From Actinophytocola sp963727495 (lineage in GTDB: Bacteria; Actinomycetota; Actinomycetes; Mycobacteriales; Pseudonocardiaceae), in the NCBI GenBank assembly GCA_963727495.1, contig CAVSGQ010000006.1, positions 930,001 through 994,000 on the forward strand: 64,000 bases of DNA, written 5' to 3'. Under the pieces are notes generated by a model. That model saw nothing but the letters and a program-made list of their open reading frames with translations, searched no databases and was not told the origin of the DNA. Positions 36,157 through 44,967 of the stretch are shown piece after piece (the stretch's first letter is position 1; each line of letters opens with the position of its first letter). The position numbers were made by a program, and so were the translations under genes.

Positions 36157-37788
36157 CTACCCTCGACGCATCAGACGGGTGATTCGTTGCACCGCGGGGT
36201 CGAGCTCGGGCACCTTGAACGCGGCGAGCAGGCCGAACGCGACCACGGTCGTCAGCAGACCCTGCACGAGCAGCTTCACCCAGGCCGTCGCGGTGGCCCC
36301 GAACCCGTCCGCGAGCACCAGGTCGACGAGCAGCGTCGCGCCGAACGCGACCAGCACGCCCACGCCGCCCGCGACCACGCTCAGCACGATCACCCGGACC
36401 ACCCGCATGCTCTGCAGCCTGCCCAGCCGCACCCACAGCCACATCTGACCGAGCACCGCGCCCACGACGAACGTCAGCGCGTTGACCAGCATCACCCCGA
36501 TCACCACGTCGTCGGGGCGCAGCTGGTCGCGGCACAGGAACAGCAGCGGGATCTTCACCACGGTCATCACGATCATGATCACCGTCGGGGTGCGCGCGTC
36601 CTTCATCGCGTAGAACACCCGCAGCTGCAGCATGACCAGCGCGTACGGGAGGATGCCGAACGCCGAGAAGGCCAGCGCGTTGCCGAGCCGCTGGGCGTCG
36701 GCGACGTCGGCGTTGCCGTAGTTGAACAGCGCGACGCCGATCGCCGAGCCCGCGATGGTGAGCACCGCGCTGATCGGCACCAGCATCACCGCGGACAGCC
36801 GGCTCGCCAGCGACAGGTCGCCGACCAGCCGGTGGGTGTCGCCGTCGGCCGCCGACCGGGACAGCCGCGGCATGATCGCGGTCAGCAGCGAGACCCCGAT
36901 GACGCCGTAGGGCAGCTGGAACAGCAGCCAGGCGTTCGAGTAGATGGCCGCGCCGCCTGACGCCGCCGCGGTCAGCACCCGGGTCGTGAAGATCATGCCG
37001 ATCTGGCTGACCGCCACGTACCCGACGATCCACAGCGCCAGGCCGCCGAACTCGCGCAGCCGCGCGTCGAGGCCCCAGTTCCAGCGGAACCGGAAGCCGA
37101 TCCGGCGCAGCGCCGGCAGCAGCACGAGCGCCTGCACGGCGATGCCGAGGGTGACCCCGATGCCGAGCACGAGCAGCTTCGCGTCGCCCATCCGGACCGG
37201 GTTGAGCGAGATCTCGCCGGGCATGATCGCGTACACGCCGATGGTCAGCATGACGATCAGGTTGTTCATCACCGGCGCCCAGGCCGGGGGGCCGAACACG
37301 TGCTTGGCCTGCAGGATCGCCGACAGGAGCGCGAACAGTCCGTAGAAGACGATCTCCGGCAGCAGCAGGTAGGCGAACGCGGTGGCGAGCGCCGGGTTGG
37401 CCTCGCCGGTCGAGCCGTCCATGTAGAGCCGGGTGAACAGCGGCGCCAGCGCGACCGCGACGATCGTGCCGGCCAGCAGCATCGTCATCGCCACGGTCAG
37501 CAGCCGCTGGGTGTAGGCCGCGCCGCCGTCGCCGTCGTCCTGGGCACGGACCAGCAACGGCACCACGATGCTCGCCAGCACGCCGCCCAGCAGCAGCTCG
37601 TAGACGATGTTCGGCAGCGTGTTGGCCACCGTGAACGAGTCGTTGACCACGCCCAGGCTCGCCGCCCACGCCAGCATGACCTTCCAGGCGAACCCGGTGA
37701 TGCGGCTGACCAGGGTCGCGATCGCCATCGAGCCGCTCGCGCGGGCGAGCGATGGCTGGGCGTCGCCGGTCCGTCTGGTCACGGTCAT
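36157..37788 (-). CDS. murJ: Lipid II flippase MurJ
   Basis: An MOP-superfamily transporter that moves lipid II across the membrane. From ATG 37788 it has 543 residues with about fourteen helices. The N-terminal SGSMAIATLVSRITGFAWKV, then VVNDSFTVANTLPNIVYELL and AIYSNAWLLFQLPYGVIGVS, are MurJ landmarks; Arg and Asp residues in these helices line the flippase cavity in the family. A very long open frame continues upstream to 39231 on the same strand but overlaps DUF6049 and is not coding. The pseudokinase gene follows. Confidence 0.95.
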   Translation of the reverse strand: MTVTRRTGDAQPSLARASGSMAIATLVSRITGFAWKVMLAWAASLGVVNDSFTVANTLPNIVYELLLGGVLASIVVPLLVRAQDDGDGGAAYTQRLLTVAMTMLLAGTIVAVALAPLFTRLYMDGSTGEANPALATAFAYLLLPEIVFYGLFALLSAILQAKHVFGPPAWAPVMNNLIVMLTIGVYAIMPGEISLNPVRMGDAKLLVLGIGVTLGIAVQALVLLPALRRIGFRFRWNWGLDARLREFGGLALWIVGYVAVSQIGMIFTTRVLTAAASGGAAIYSNAWLLFQLPYGVIGVSLLTAIMPRLSRSAADGDTHRLVGDLSLASRLSAVMLVPISAVLTIAGSAIGVALFNYGNADVADAQRLGNALAFSAFGILPYALVMLQLRVFYAMKDARTPTVIMIVMTVVKIPLLFLCRDQLRPDDVVIGVMLVNALTFVVGAVLGQMWLWVRLGRLQSMRVVRVIVLSVVAGGVGVLVAFGATLLVDLVLADGFGATATAWVKLLVQGLLTTVVAFGLLAAFKVPELDPAVQRITRLMRRG

Positions 37789-37811
37789 CGATTCTGTACT
37801 GCCGCTAGACG

Positions 37812-40028
37812 TCAACGGGAGCTCCGGGGTCGTTTCCGCCCTTCGCCGGCCCGGGCGCCGCGCGCCCGGCGGACGAGCCGGATGATCACCAGCAGCACGA
37901 GGGCGCCGCCCGCGACCCCGGTGATCGTGACCGTGATGACCCCGTAGGAGGTCGACGTGAGCTCCAGGCGTGCGGTGCTGCCGAGCTTGGTGCCGCCCGG
38001 CGTGGTCAGTGAGGCGTCCACGGTGAACCGGCCGGCCCGGATCACCTCGGTCGGGATGTAGCGGGTCCGCGAGCTCAACGGAGGGATCCGGATGTCCGGG
38101 ACGCGCTGCGGGCTCAGCCCGGCGGGCGCCACGAGGTGCACCCGCACGACGATCGTGACCGGCAGCTTGTTGGAGATGGTGAGCGGGATCGGGCTGTCCC
38201 CGGAGGCGAGCGTCAGCGGCCGGCCCGCGTCGTTCACGAAGACCTTTCCGCTCAGCGCCGCGACCTGCTCGTCGACGACCTCGACCGCGGCGGCGGCGCG
38301 CTCGGGGTGGCCGCGCCAGGCGGTGGACATGCCCCGCAGCAGGCCGTACTGCATCGGCGTGAGCAGCTCGTTGGGGTCGACGTCGCTGGTGTTGTCGTCG
38401 TCCATCGCGGCGAGCAGGTCCCGCTTGGTCCGGTTGATGCGCACCACGTCGGCGGTGACGGCGGCGGGGATCTCCTGGCCGCTGTCCTGCGGGGTGTACG
38501 TCAGCCCGGTCGCGGTGCCCTGGTCCGCCCCGGAGGACACCTCCATCAGCGACCGCGGGGTCGCGTAGCCGCCGGCGAACAGCTGCTGCACGAGACCGAG
38601 GTAGACGCCGAGCTCGCCGACCGACGCGGTCCACCGCCGCGGCGGCGCGACGATGACCTGGTCCCCGCGCCGGCCGTCGAACAGCGTGCGGAACGCGAGC
38701 GCGGCGAGCCCGTCCTGCAGCGCGCCGTCGCCCCCGGTGGCCGCCAGCGAGCCGGACACCAGGGAGTCCTGCGGCAGCACCCGCACCGCGTGCGCGGTCT
38801 CCAGGCCGGTGATCCGGTAGGGCGGCGTCCCGTGCGCGGCCCGCAGGTGGCCCGGGTCGGCGAGCACGGTGGCCGGCCCGACCGCGGCCAGGTCGACGAG
38901 CGTGCGCTGGTCGAGGGAGCCGCCGGCCGGCCAGTACATGTTCTTCACCGGCTGCACCGGGTCGAGGGTCCTGGCGACGACCTCGCTGCTGGCGAGCGAG
39001 AGCTGGGTGAGGTCCACCGCGCCGGCCCGGGACAGCGCCACCAGGTCGGCGTCCGCGAAGGGCACCGAGATCACGCACTGGCCGCGGGTGAGCTCGCGCA
39101 GCCGCTCCAGCCAGTCCGCGGCCACCGCGGCGCCGGAGCCGGTGCGCGTCTGCCCGCCCCGGGTGCGTACCTGGTAGCCGTGGCTCATCGCGGCCACGGT
39201 CTGCAGCAGGTCCGGGTCGACCGCGTAGCACAGCGAGTGGAGCAGCGTGCTGTTCGCGGCGGCGGCCGTGCTGACGGAGTTGAGCAGGCCGAACAACCGC
39301 CCGCCGACCGACAGCGAGCCGGCGAGGTCGTCGTCGGAGAGCAGGGTCTGCCCGTCGGTGGTGGGCAGCCTGCGCGGCTGGGTGTCCAGCAGCGGCCAGA
39401 GCATCGTGATGCCCGGCGCGGGCGACCGCGGCTTGGCCGCCGGGCCGCCGGGCACGGACAGCACGGGCAGCGGCAGCGACACCGCGGCGAGGCGGGCCTG
39501 GCCGCCGTAGTCGGGCCGGCCGTTCACGTTGACCAGCACCGGGTAGACGCCCGGCTTGCTCAGCGCGAGCGACAGCTCCGCGCCGCGCGCCGCGACGACG
39601 ACCTTGAACGACGCGGAGTCGCCGCGCTCCAGCGAGCCGGCCACGTCCACGAACGCCGAGCTGGCCGAGTCGGTCTCCAGCGAGGTCAGGCCGCGCAGCT
39701 CGGCGTCGCTCTCGACCGGTTCACCCCGCTGCACCTTCACCTGGACGTCCTCCACCCGCCGGTCGCCGGTGTTGGTGATCCGGCCGGTCACGGTGACCTT
39801 CGGGGTGGCGGAGGTGACCACCCGCGGCGCCAGCGTGTCGACCTCGAGCCGCAGCGCCTGCGTGCCGCCGGAGGGCTGCACCGGGTGGCCGATCGGGTCC
39901 GCCGCGGCGGCCGGTGCCACGGGTGATCCGGTGGGCGACCCCACGGGCAACGCCGCCGGGACGAGCAGCGGCGCGAGTGCCGTCAGCGCCGTCGCGAGGA
40001 CGCCGGCGCCGGCCTTCCACCTGGTCAC
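37812..40028 (-). CDS. DUF6049 family secreted/membrane protein
   Basis: A 738-residue extracytoplasmic protein with a signal-like N-terminus (WKAGAGVLATALTALAPLLV) and a C-terminal transmembrane helix (VITVTITGVAGGALVLLVII) followed by an Arg-rich tail. The mid-section has several beta-rich domains, with an NEAT-like first one (VTGRITNTGDRRVEDVQVKV). The DUF6049 family is encoded upstream of murJ in most actinobacteria and is presumed to be an envelope factor, but its role is unknown. It lies six bases after the NUDIX gene and 23 bases before murJ, in the NUDIX-DUF6049-murJ-pseudokinase unit. Confidence 0.9.
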   Translation of the reverse strand: MTRWKAGAGVLATALTALAPLLVPAALPVGSPTGSPVAPAAAADPIGHPVQPSGGTQALRLEVDTLAPRVVTSATPKVTVTGRITNTGDRRVEDVQVKVQRGEPVESDAELRGLTSLETDSASSAFVDVAGSLERGDSASFKVVVAARGAELSLALSKPGVYPVLVNVNGRPDYGGQARLAAVSLPLPVLSVPGGPAAKPRSPAPGITMLWPLLDTQPRRLPTTDGQTLLSDDDLAGSLSVGGRLFGLLNSVSTAAAANSTLLHSLCYAVDPDLLQTVAAMSHGYQVRTRGGQTRTGSGAAVAADWLERLRELTRGQCVISVPFADADLVALSRAGAVDLTQLSLASSEVVARTLDPVQPVKNMYWPAGGSLDQRTLVDLAAVGPATVLADPGHLRAAHGTPPYRITGLETAHAVRVLPQDSLVSGSLAATGGDGALQDGLAALAFRTLFDGRRGDQVIVAPPRRWTASVGELGVYLGLVQQLFAGGYATPRSLMEVSSGADQGTATGLTYTPQDSGQEIPAAVTADVVRINRTKRDLLAAMDDDNTSDVDPNELLTPMQYGLLRGMSTAWRGHPERAAAAVEVVDEQVAALSGKVFVNDAGRPLTLASGDSPIPLTISNKLPVTIVVRVHLVAPAGLSPQRVPDIRIPPLSSRTRYIPTEVIRAGRFTVDASLTTPGGTKLGSTARLELTSTSYGVITVTITGVAGGALVLLVIIRLVRRARGARAGEGRKRPRSSR

Positions 40029-40034
40029 GCCCGC

Positions 40035-40625
40035 TCAGCCCCCGTCCGCCTTGGCCCGCTCCTCGCCCGCCGCCGCGGTCTCGCCGCCGGCGTCCGGGGC
40101 CGCGCCGTCCGGGGACGGCGGACGCACCCGCAGCAGTTCGAGCGCGCGCAGCACCAGCCGGCGCTCGTCGGCGTAGGCAAGCCGCTCCTCCAGCTCGTCG
40201 AGGGGGACCCAGGCGACCTCGGTCACCTCGACGTCGTCGTCGGACAGTTCACCGCCGCGCTCGGTCATCAAGAAGTGGTGCACGGTCTTGTGGATCCGGC
40301 GGCGGTCGGCGACGAACCAGTAGTCGATCGTGCCGAGTGGCCGGATTATCCCGCCCTGGATGCCGGTCTCCTCGGCCACCTCCCGCACGGCGGTCTGCTC
40401 GGGCGTCTCACCCTCCTCGATGTGGCCCTTCGGCAGCGACCACAGCAGCCGGCCGCGCCGGTCGAGCCGGCCGATGAGCACGACCCGGGTCCGGTCGGCG
40501 CTGATCACCACCCCGCCCGCCGACGTCTCGTCGACCGCGGCCATCCGGTGTGCGTGGCGCTGACCACGGCGTCGCCCGCGACGCCCCGACCGGGCGCCCC
40601 GGGGCCTGCCGGACGACGAGGGCAT
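40035..40625 (-). CDS. NUDIX hydrolase
   Basis: Hydrolyses a nucleoside diphosphate linked to another moiety; the actual substrate is unknown. The NUDIX box is complete: GHIEEGETPEQTAVREVAEETGI, where the ExxEE catalytic glutamates are VAEETG. The upstream ETSAGGVVISADRTRVVLIG is the usual strand pattern. From ATG 40625 it has 196 residues, with a basic 27-residue N-terminal extension before MAAVDETSAGG, which could be an alternative start. It begins the leftward envelope unit and is divergent from cca. Confidence 0.9.
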   Translation of the reverse strand: MPSSSGRPRGARSGRRGRRRGQRHAHRMAAVDETSAGGVVISADRTRVVLIGRLDRRGRLLWSLPKGHIEEGETPEQTAVREVAEETGIQGGIIRPLGTIDYWFVADRRRIHKTVHHFLMTERGGELSDDDVEVTEVAWVPLDELEERLAYADERRLVLRALELLRVRPPSPDGAAPDAGGETAAAGEERAKADGG

Positions 40626-40721
40626 GCACGCGATCGTAGTGCGGCACGGACCGGCGGGTCGGCGGTTCACGGTCCGGCCGGGCCCCGGCACGGCCACGCC
40701 CTCCGGTTACGCTCGTTCCCC

Positions 40722-42179
40722 GTGTCCAACCTGACCCAACACGATGCCGGACCCCGAGCCATGGCGGAGCACCTGCACTTTCCGGTGGCGGACGAACTCG
40801 CCGAGCGGTTCGCCGCGGCCGGACACCGGCTCTACCTCGTCGGCGGGAGCGTCCGCGACGCCGTGCTGGGCAGGCTGGCCGGCGATCTCGACTTCGCCAC
40901 CGACGCCCGCCCCGAACAGGTGCGGCGGATCGTGAGCGGGTGGGCCGACGCGGTGTGGGACACCGGGATCGCCTTCGGCACGATCGGCGCGCGCCGCCGC
41001 GGCACGGACTGCGAGATCACCACGTTCCGGGCCGACACCTACGACCGCAAGAGCCGCAACCCCGAGGTCCGCTTCGGCGACTCGATCGAGGAAGACCTGG
41101 TCAGGCGCGACTTCACGGTCAACGCGATGGCCGTCGACTTGTCGACAAAGACATTCATCGATCCGCACGACGGGCTGTCCGCGCTGGCCAGGAAGCGGCT
41201 GGACACCCCGGCGACCCCGCAGGAGTCCTTCGCCGACGACCCGTTGCGGATGATGCGCGCGGCCCGGTTCGTCAGCCAGCTCGGCTTCACCCCGCAGCCG
41301 CGGGTGACGGCGGCCATCGCCGAGATGCGCGACGAGATCGCCCGGATCACCGCCGAACGGATCCAGGCCGAGCTGTCGAAGCTGCTGTGCGGGCGCCACC
41401 CGCGGCGCGGGATCGAGCTGATGGTCGAGACCGGCCTCGCCGACCACGTGCTCCCCGAGGTGCCGGCGATGCGCCTGGAGATCGACGAACATCACCAGCA
41501 CAAGGACGTCTACCAGCACTCCCTGGTGGTGCTGGACCAGGCGATCGCACTCGAGGACCCGGACGCCTCGCCGGACCTGGTGCTGCGGCTCGCCGCGCTG
41601 CTGCACGACATCGGCAAGCCCGCGACCCGGCGGTTCGTCCCGGGCGGCGGGGTGAGCTTCCACCACCACGAGGTGGTCGGCGCCAAGATGGCCCGCAAAC
41701 GCTTGCGGGCGCTGCGGTACTCGAAGGAGATCATCGAGGACGTGGCCCAGCTGGTCTACCTGCACCTGCGGTTCCACGGCTACGGGCGGGGCGAGTGGAC
41801 CGACTCGGCGGTGCGCCGCTACGTCACCGACGCCGGCACCCTGCTGCCCCGGCTGCACAAGCTGGTCCGGGCCGACTGCACCACCCGCAACCGGCGCAAG
41901 GCGGCCGCGCTGCAGCGCACCTACGACAACCTCGAGGAGCGGATCGCGCGCATCGCCGCCGAGGAGGACCTCGCGCGGGTGCGCCCGGACCTGGACGGCA
42001 ACGAGATCATGCGGCTGCTCGGCCTGCCGCCCGGTCCGCTGGTCGGCCAGGCCTGGCGCTTCCTCAAGGACCTGCGCCTGGACCGCGGTCCGCTCGAGCA
42101 CGACGAGGCGGTCGCCGAGCTGCGCCGCTGGGCCGCCGAGCGGGGCGTCACCTCTCCGGAGCCGGATCCCGGCGGGTGA
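40722..42179 (+). CDS. cca: CCA tRNA nucleotidyltransferase with HD domain
   Basis: Adds CCA to tRNA 3' ends; needed here because neither tRNA gene in the window encodes it. From GTG 40722 it has 485 residues. The nucleotidyltransferase head has YLVGGSVRDAVLGRLAGDLD with Asp55 and Asp57, then RRDFTVNAMAVDL and the neck ADDPLRMMRAARFVSQLGF. The HD domain (about 260-400) contains LVVLDQAIALED and AALLHDIGKPATRRF. The long open frame before 40722 overlaps NUDIX and is rejected. It overlaps the convergent MFS gene by 32 bases. Confidence 0.95.
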   Translation: MSNLTQHDAGPRAMAEHLHFPVADELAERFAAAGHRLYLVGGSVRDAVLGRLAGDLDFATDARPEQVRRIVSGWADAVWDTGIAFGTIGARRRGTDCEITTFRADTYDRKSRNPEVRFGDSIEEDLVRRDFTVNAMAVDLSTKTFIDPHDGLSALARKRLDTPATPQESFADDPLRMMRAARFVSQLGFTPQPRVTAAIAEMRDEIARITAERIQAELSKLLCGRHPRRGIELMVETGLADHVLPEVPAMRLEIDEHHQHKDVYQHSLVVLDQAIALEDPDASPDLVLRLAALLHDIGKPATRRFVPGGGVSFHHHEVVGAKMARKRLRALRYSKEIIEDVAQLVYLHLRFHGYGRGEWTDSAVRRYVTDAGTLLPRLHKLVRADCTTRNRRKAAALQRTYDNLEERIARIAAEEDLARVRPDLDGNEIMRLLGLPPGPLVGQAWRFLKDLRLDRGPLEHDEAVAELRRWAAERGVTSPEPDPGG

Positions 42180-43488
42180 CCAGTTCGAAGCCCACCATGC
42201 CGACGAGGTAGAGCACGGTCGCGGCGACGATCAGCACGGCCGACTCGCCGTTCGGCGGGATCACCACCGCGGCCACCGCCACGGCGAGCACCTGGGTGAT
42301 GTTGAACAGCATGTCGTAGAGCGCGAACACCCGGCCGCGGGTCTCGTCGCCGATGTCGCGCTGCACGGACGCGTCCACGCACAGCTTGATCACCTGGCCG
42401 GCGAAGGCGATGAGGAACGCGGCGGCCAGCGCGGTCGGCAGCACCATCGGCAGGCCGAGCCCGAGCTGGGCGGCCGCGGCCAGCGCGAGCGAGCCGATCA
42501 CGGTCCGCTTGCGGCCGATGCCGGTGACCAGCCGCGCGGTGGTCAGCCCGGCCACGAAGATGCCCAGTGCGCCGGAGCCGAGCACCACGCCCAGGCCGGG
42601 CAGGCCGGCCTTGACCGGCCCGAAGTCGTGGAAGCTGAAGCGCATCAGCAGCACCGTGAGCAGCAGCGAGATGCCGAACGACGCGCGGTGCGCGAGCAGT
42701 GCGCAGAACCCCGCGGCCACGCTCGGCGTGCGGGCCGCGACCCGGGCGCCGTCGAAGAGCCCGTGCGCGACCGCGGCCATCGCGGTGGCCGGCTCGTCCA
42801 CCTCGTCCGGGCCCAGCGCGCCGCGGGCGAAGCGGGCCGCGAGCCAGGCGGCGAGCACCGAGCCGAGCACGGCGAACGCGGTGGTCCCGCCGGAGCCCGC
42901 GTCGCCGTCGCCGAGCAGCTCACGCAGCACGACCGCGCAGCCGGCCCCCGCGACCGACACCACCGCGCCGAGGGTGACCGACAGCGCGTTGGCCTCGACC
43001 AGGTTGGGCGTGGGCACCACGTGCGGCAGCGCCGCGGAGAGCCCGGCGCCGATGAACCGGCTGATCCCGATCACGACCAGGGCGAGCATCAGCAGCGAGA
43101 GCCCGCCGACACCGGCCGCCACGCAGACGGCCGAGGCGATGATGAGCACGCTCTGCAGCAGGTTCGCGGCGACCAGCACCCGCCGGCGGTCCCAGCGGTC
43201 GAGCAGCGCCCCCGCGAACGGCCCGACGATCGAGTACGGGAGCAGCAGCACGAGGAACCCGGCGGCGATGGCGGTCGGCGAGACCTGGCGCTCCGGGTTG
43301 AACACGACCGCGCCGGCCAGGCCCGTCTGGAACAGCCCGCTGCCCCACTGCGAGGCGAAACGGCTGAACAGCAGGCGCCGGAAGCCGGCGAACGCGAGCA
43401 GCCTGCGGGTGCCGAGACGCAGGTGATGCGCGGACTCCGAGTCACCCACGCGGGTGACTTCGTTCGCATCCTGCGCCGACGTGCTCAC
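42148..43488 (-). CDS. MFS transporter
   Basis: A 446-residue major facilitator with twelve predicted helices. The N-terminal FRRLLFSRFASQWGSGLFQTG opens helix 1, and GALLDRWDRRRVLVAANL is the loop 2-3 signature. A second RxxGRK-like loop (GIGRKRTVIGSLALAA) lies between helices 8 and 9. It resembles drug or metabolite exporters, but the substrate cannot be assigned. It converges on cca and ends inside it. The gene upstream on the other strand is yqgE, with a strong hairpin in the gap. Confidence 0.88.
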   Translation of the reverse strand: MSTSAQDANEVTRVGDSESAHHLRLGTRRLLAFAGFRRLLFSRFASQWGSGLFQTGLAGAVVFNPERQVSPTAIAAGFLVLLLPYSIVGPFAGALLDRWDRRRVLVAANLLQSVLIIASAVCVAAGVGGLSLLMLALVVIGISRFIGAGLSAALPHVVPTPNLVEANALSVTLGAVVSVAGAGCAVVLRELLGDGDAGSGGTTAFAVLGSVLAAWLAARFARGALGPDEVDEPATAMAAVAHGLFDGARVAARTPSVAAGFCALLAHRASFGISLLLTVLLMRFSFHDFGPVKAGLPGLGVVLGSGALGIFVAGLTTARLVTGIGRKRTVIGSLALAAAAQLGLGLPMVLPTALAAAFLIAFAGQVIKLCVDASVQRDIGDETRGRVFALYDMLFNITQVLAVAVAAVVIPPNGESAVLIVAATVLYLVGMVGFELVTRRDPAPER

Positions 43489-43521
43489 GGCACGTCAGCC
43501 TACGGCGGGGTCGTGGAAGTA

Positions 43522-43559
43522 CCGAAGGGCGTGCACCCCGTGAGGTGCACGCCCTTCGG
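43522..43559. other. 16-bp perfect hairpin in the MFS/yqgE divergent gap
   Basis: CCGAAGGGCGTGCACC (43522-43537) pairs fully with 43544-43559 around CCGTGA. It lies between divergent genes, where no terminator is expected, about 34 bases from the MFS start. Its role is unclear: operator, RNA leader, or end of an unseen transcript. Confidence 0.6.
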
Positions 43560-43760
43560 CGGTGGAGTGCCCGGTCGCCTCTCGGCGGTGTGGCGCGTCG
43601 TGGCTCCAGCCGGACGGTATTCCACGACGGCGGTTCTTGGTTGGGCCCGGGGGACTCAATGGCACTCCAGCCACCAGCACCAACGTGCCGGCACGCCCCA
43701 TTGTTCCCCATGAGCCATCCGGCCGCTGGTTTCACATTGGGCGGGTGGGATCATGTGCGT

Positions 43761-44342
43761 GTGCGATCCGACGCCCCCGACGCAGCCGTGGAGCCGGGGA
43801 CGCTGCTCGTAGCGGCGCCCAGCCTGACGGACTCCAACTTCCGCCGCACCGTGGTGTTCGTGATCGACCACCGTGGTGAGGGCACCCTCGGCGTGGTGCT
43901 GAACCGGCCCAGCGAGGTCCCGGTCGACGACGTGCTGCCGAACTGGGGCCCGCACGTGACCAACCCCGGCTCGGTCTTCGTGGGCGGCCCGGTCGACCAG
44001 AAGACGGCGCTGTGCCTCGCGGCGCTGCGCACCGGCGAGGAGCCCAACGGGGTGAAGGGCCTGATCGGCGTCCGCGGCCCGGTGGCGCTGGTCGACCTCG
44101 ACGCGGACCCCGACATCCTGGTGCCGAAGTTCAAGGGCCTGCGGGTGTTCGCCGGGTATGCGGGCTGGGACATCGGGCAGGTGGCGGGCGAGATCGAGCG
44201 CGGCGACTGGATCGTGGTGCCGGCCCTGCCCAACGACGTGGTCGCGCCCGCCGACCAGGACCTGTGGGGCCGGGTGCTGCGCCGGCAGGGCATGCCGCTG
44301 GCGCTACTCGCCACCCACCCCGGGGACGTCCGGACCAACTGA
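43761..44342 (+). CDS. YqgE/AlgH family protein
   Basis: A 193-residue protein of the UPF0301/AlgH family; role poorly known, possibly redox or transcription related. Motifs are PGTLLVAAPSLTDSNFRRTV, VIDHRGEGTLGVVLNRPSEV, VFVGGPVDQKTALCLAALR and GYAGWDIGQVAGEIERGDW, the last being the most conserved. I choose GTG 43761; GTG 43755 two codons earlier is as good. It converges with the SdpI-like gene, overlapping its 3' end by 39 bases. Confidence 0.92.
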   Translation: MRSDAPDAAVEPGTLLVAAPSLTDSNFRRTVVFVIDHRGEGTLGVVLNRPSEVPVDDVLPNWGPHVTNPGSVFVGGPVDQKTALCLAALRTGEEPNGVKGLIGVRGPVALVDLDADPDILVPKFKGLRVFAGYAGWDIGQVAGEIERGDWIVVPALPNDVVAPADQDLWGRVLRRQGMPLALLATHPGDVRTN

Positions 44343-44753
44343 CCCGCCGCGCGCCGCGGCGGCCAGGTCGCAGCCGCCGCAGGCGCAGCCGCGGCAGCCC
44401 TCGGGCAGTTGCGGCCGCCGCTCGGGCGGTTGGTCGGGAAGGGCCACCGCGGCCCGGTGCCCGAGCATCCCGCCGGCCACGGCGATGGCGAGCATGCCGA
44501 CGAGGCTCACGATCGCGACCACCGGCCCGGCGGCGAGCCCCGCCGCACCGCCGGCCACGCCGACCGCCCCGGCCACCGTCACCGGCAGCCCGGCGACCTT
44601 GTTCGCCACCCGGAACGCCCGCTCGCTGCGCAGCGTCGCCGGCGTGCGCACCCCGGCGAACCGGTTGCGCGGCAGCCGCTCCCGCAGGCCGAGAAGCCCG
44701 ACCGGGGTCACCACGAGGCCGACGACCAGCGGCACGAGCGCGAGAAGATGCAC
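44304..44753 (-). CDS. SdpI family membrane protein
   Basis: From GTG 44753 the product has 149 residues and about three helices: LLALVPLVVGLVVTPVGLLG, then RFAGVRTPATLRSERAFRVA, which is the SdpI-like GVRTxxTLxSExaw motif, followed by two more hydrophobic stretches. SdpI in Bacillus is an immunity protein to a toxic peptide, but the actinobacterial members are of unknown function. The C-terminal tail has four Cys (GCRGCACGGCDLA), an unusual metal-binding-like cluster. GTG 44774 is an alternative start. It overlaps the end of yqgE and is divergent from leuS. Confidence 0.82.
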   Translation of the reverse strand: MHLLALVPLVVGLVVTPVGLLGLRERLPRNRFAGVRTPATLRSERAFRVANKVAGLPVTVAGAVGVAGGAAGLAAGPVVAIVSLVGMLAIAVAGGMLGHRAAVALPDQPPERRPQLPEGCRGCACGGCDLAAAARGGSVGPDVPGVGGE

Positions 44754-44843
44754 GGCCCGATGGTAAGTGCCCACGTCGAACGTGCCGTGAGGGCCACCCC
44801 GGCGGCCGGAAAGGGTGTTGGCCCCTCGCGCTATCCTGGGTGC

Positions 44844-44882
44844 ATGAGCACCGCACGCCTGCTCCTTAGCGGGCCGCGCTGA
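44844..44882 (+). CDS. leuS leader peptide MSTARLLLSGPR
   Basis: A 12-codon open frame with three consecutive leucine codons (CTG CTC CTT), directly preceding a hairpin and a terminator ahead of leuS. This is the layout of ribosome-mediated attenuation: slow decoding at the Leu codons under leucyl-tRNA shortage would change which downstream hairpin forms. It is too short for normal gene calling, but the codon composition and placement make it convincing. Confidence 0.85.
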   Translation: MSTARLLLSGPR

Positions 44883-44934
44883 CCGGCGGTCGGCGCGGCG
44901 AACCCCTCATGCCTTCGGCAGAGGGGTTTTGTTG
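44873..44934 (+). terminator. Attenuator hairpins upstream of leuS
   Basis: The first hairpin (44873-44899) has arms GCCGCGC/GCGCGGC and GACC/GGTC. The second (44901-44928) is AACCCCTC-A-TGCC-TTC-GGCA-GAGGGGTT followed by TTGTTGT, a proper intrinsic terminator. The leader stop codon lies inside the first hairpin, so ribosome position can control it. Confidence 0.82.
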
Positions 44935-44967
44935 TGTTCGGAGCAAGCACCAGGGAAGGACCCCACG

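Noticed and set aside
37789..39231. Long minus-strand open frame continuous with murJ (1024-residue reading)
   Set aside because: It overlaps DUF6049 in another frame, has Arg/Gly/Ala-rich shadow composition, and murJ has a normal start at 37788.
40275..40721. N-terminal extension of cca
   Set aside because: It overlaps NUDIX on the other strand and lacks nucleotidyltransferase features; GTG 40722 fits the family length.
44844..44934. T-box riboswitch for leuS
   Set aside because: No T-box consensus or specifier stem was recognised; the Leu-codon leader with terminator explains the region better.
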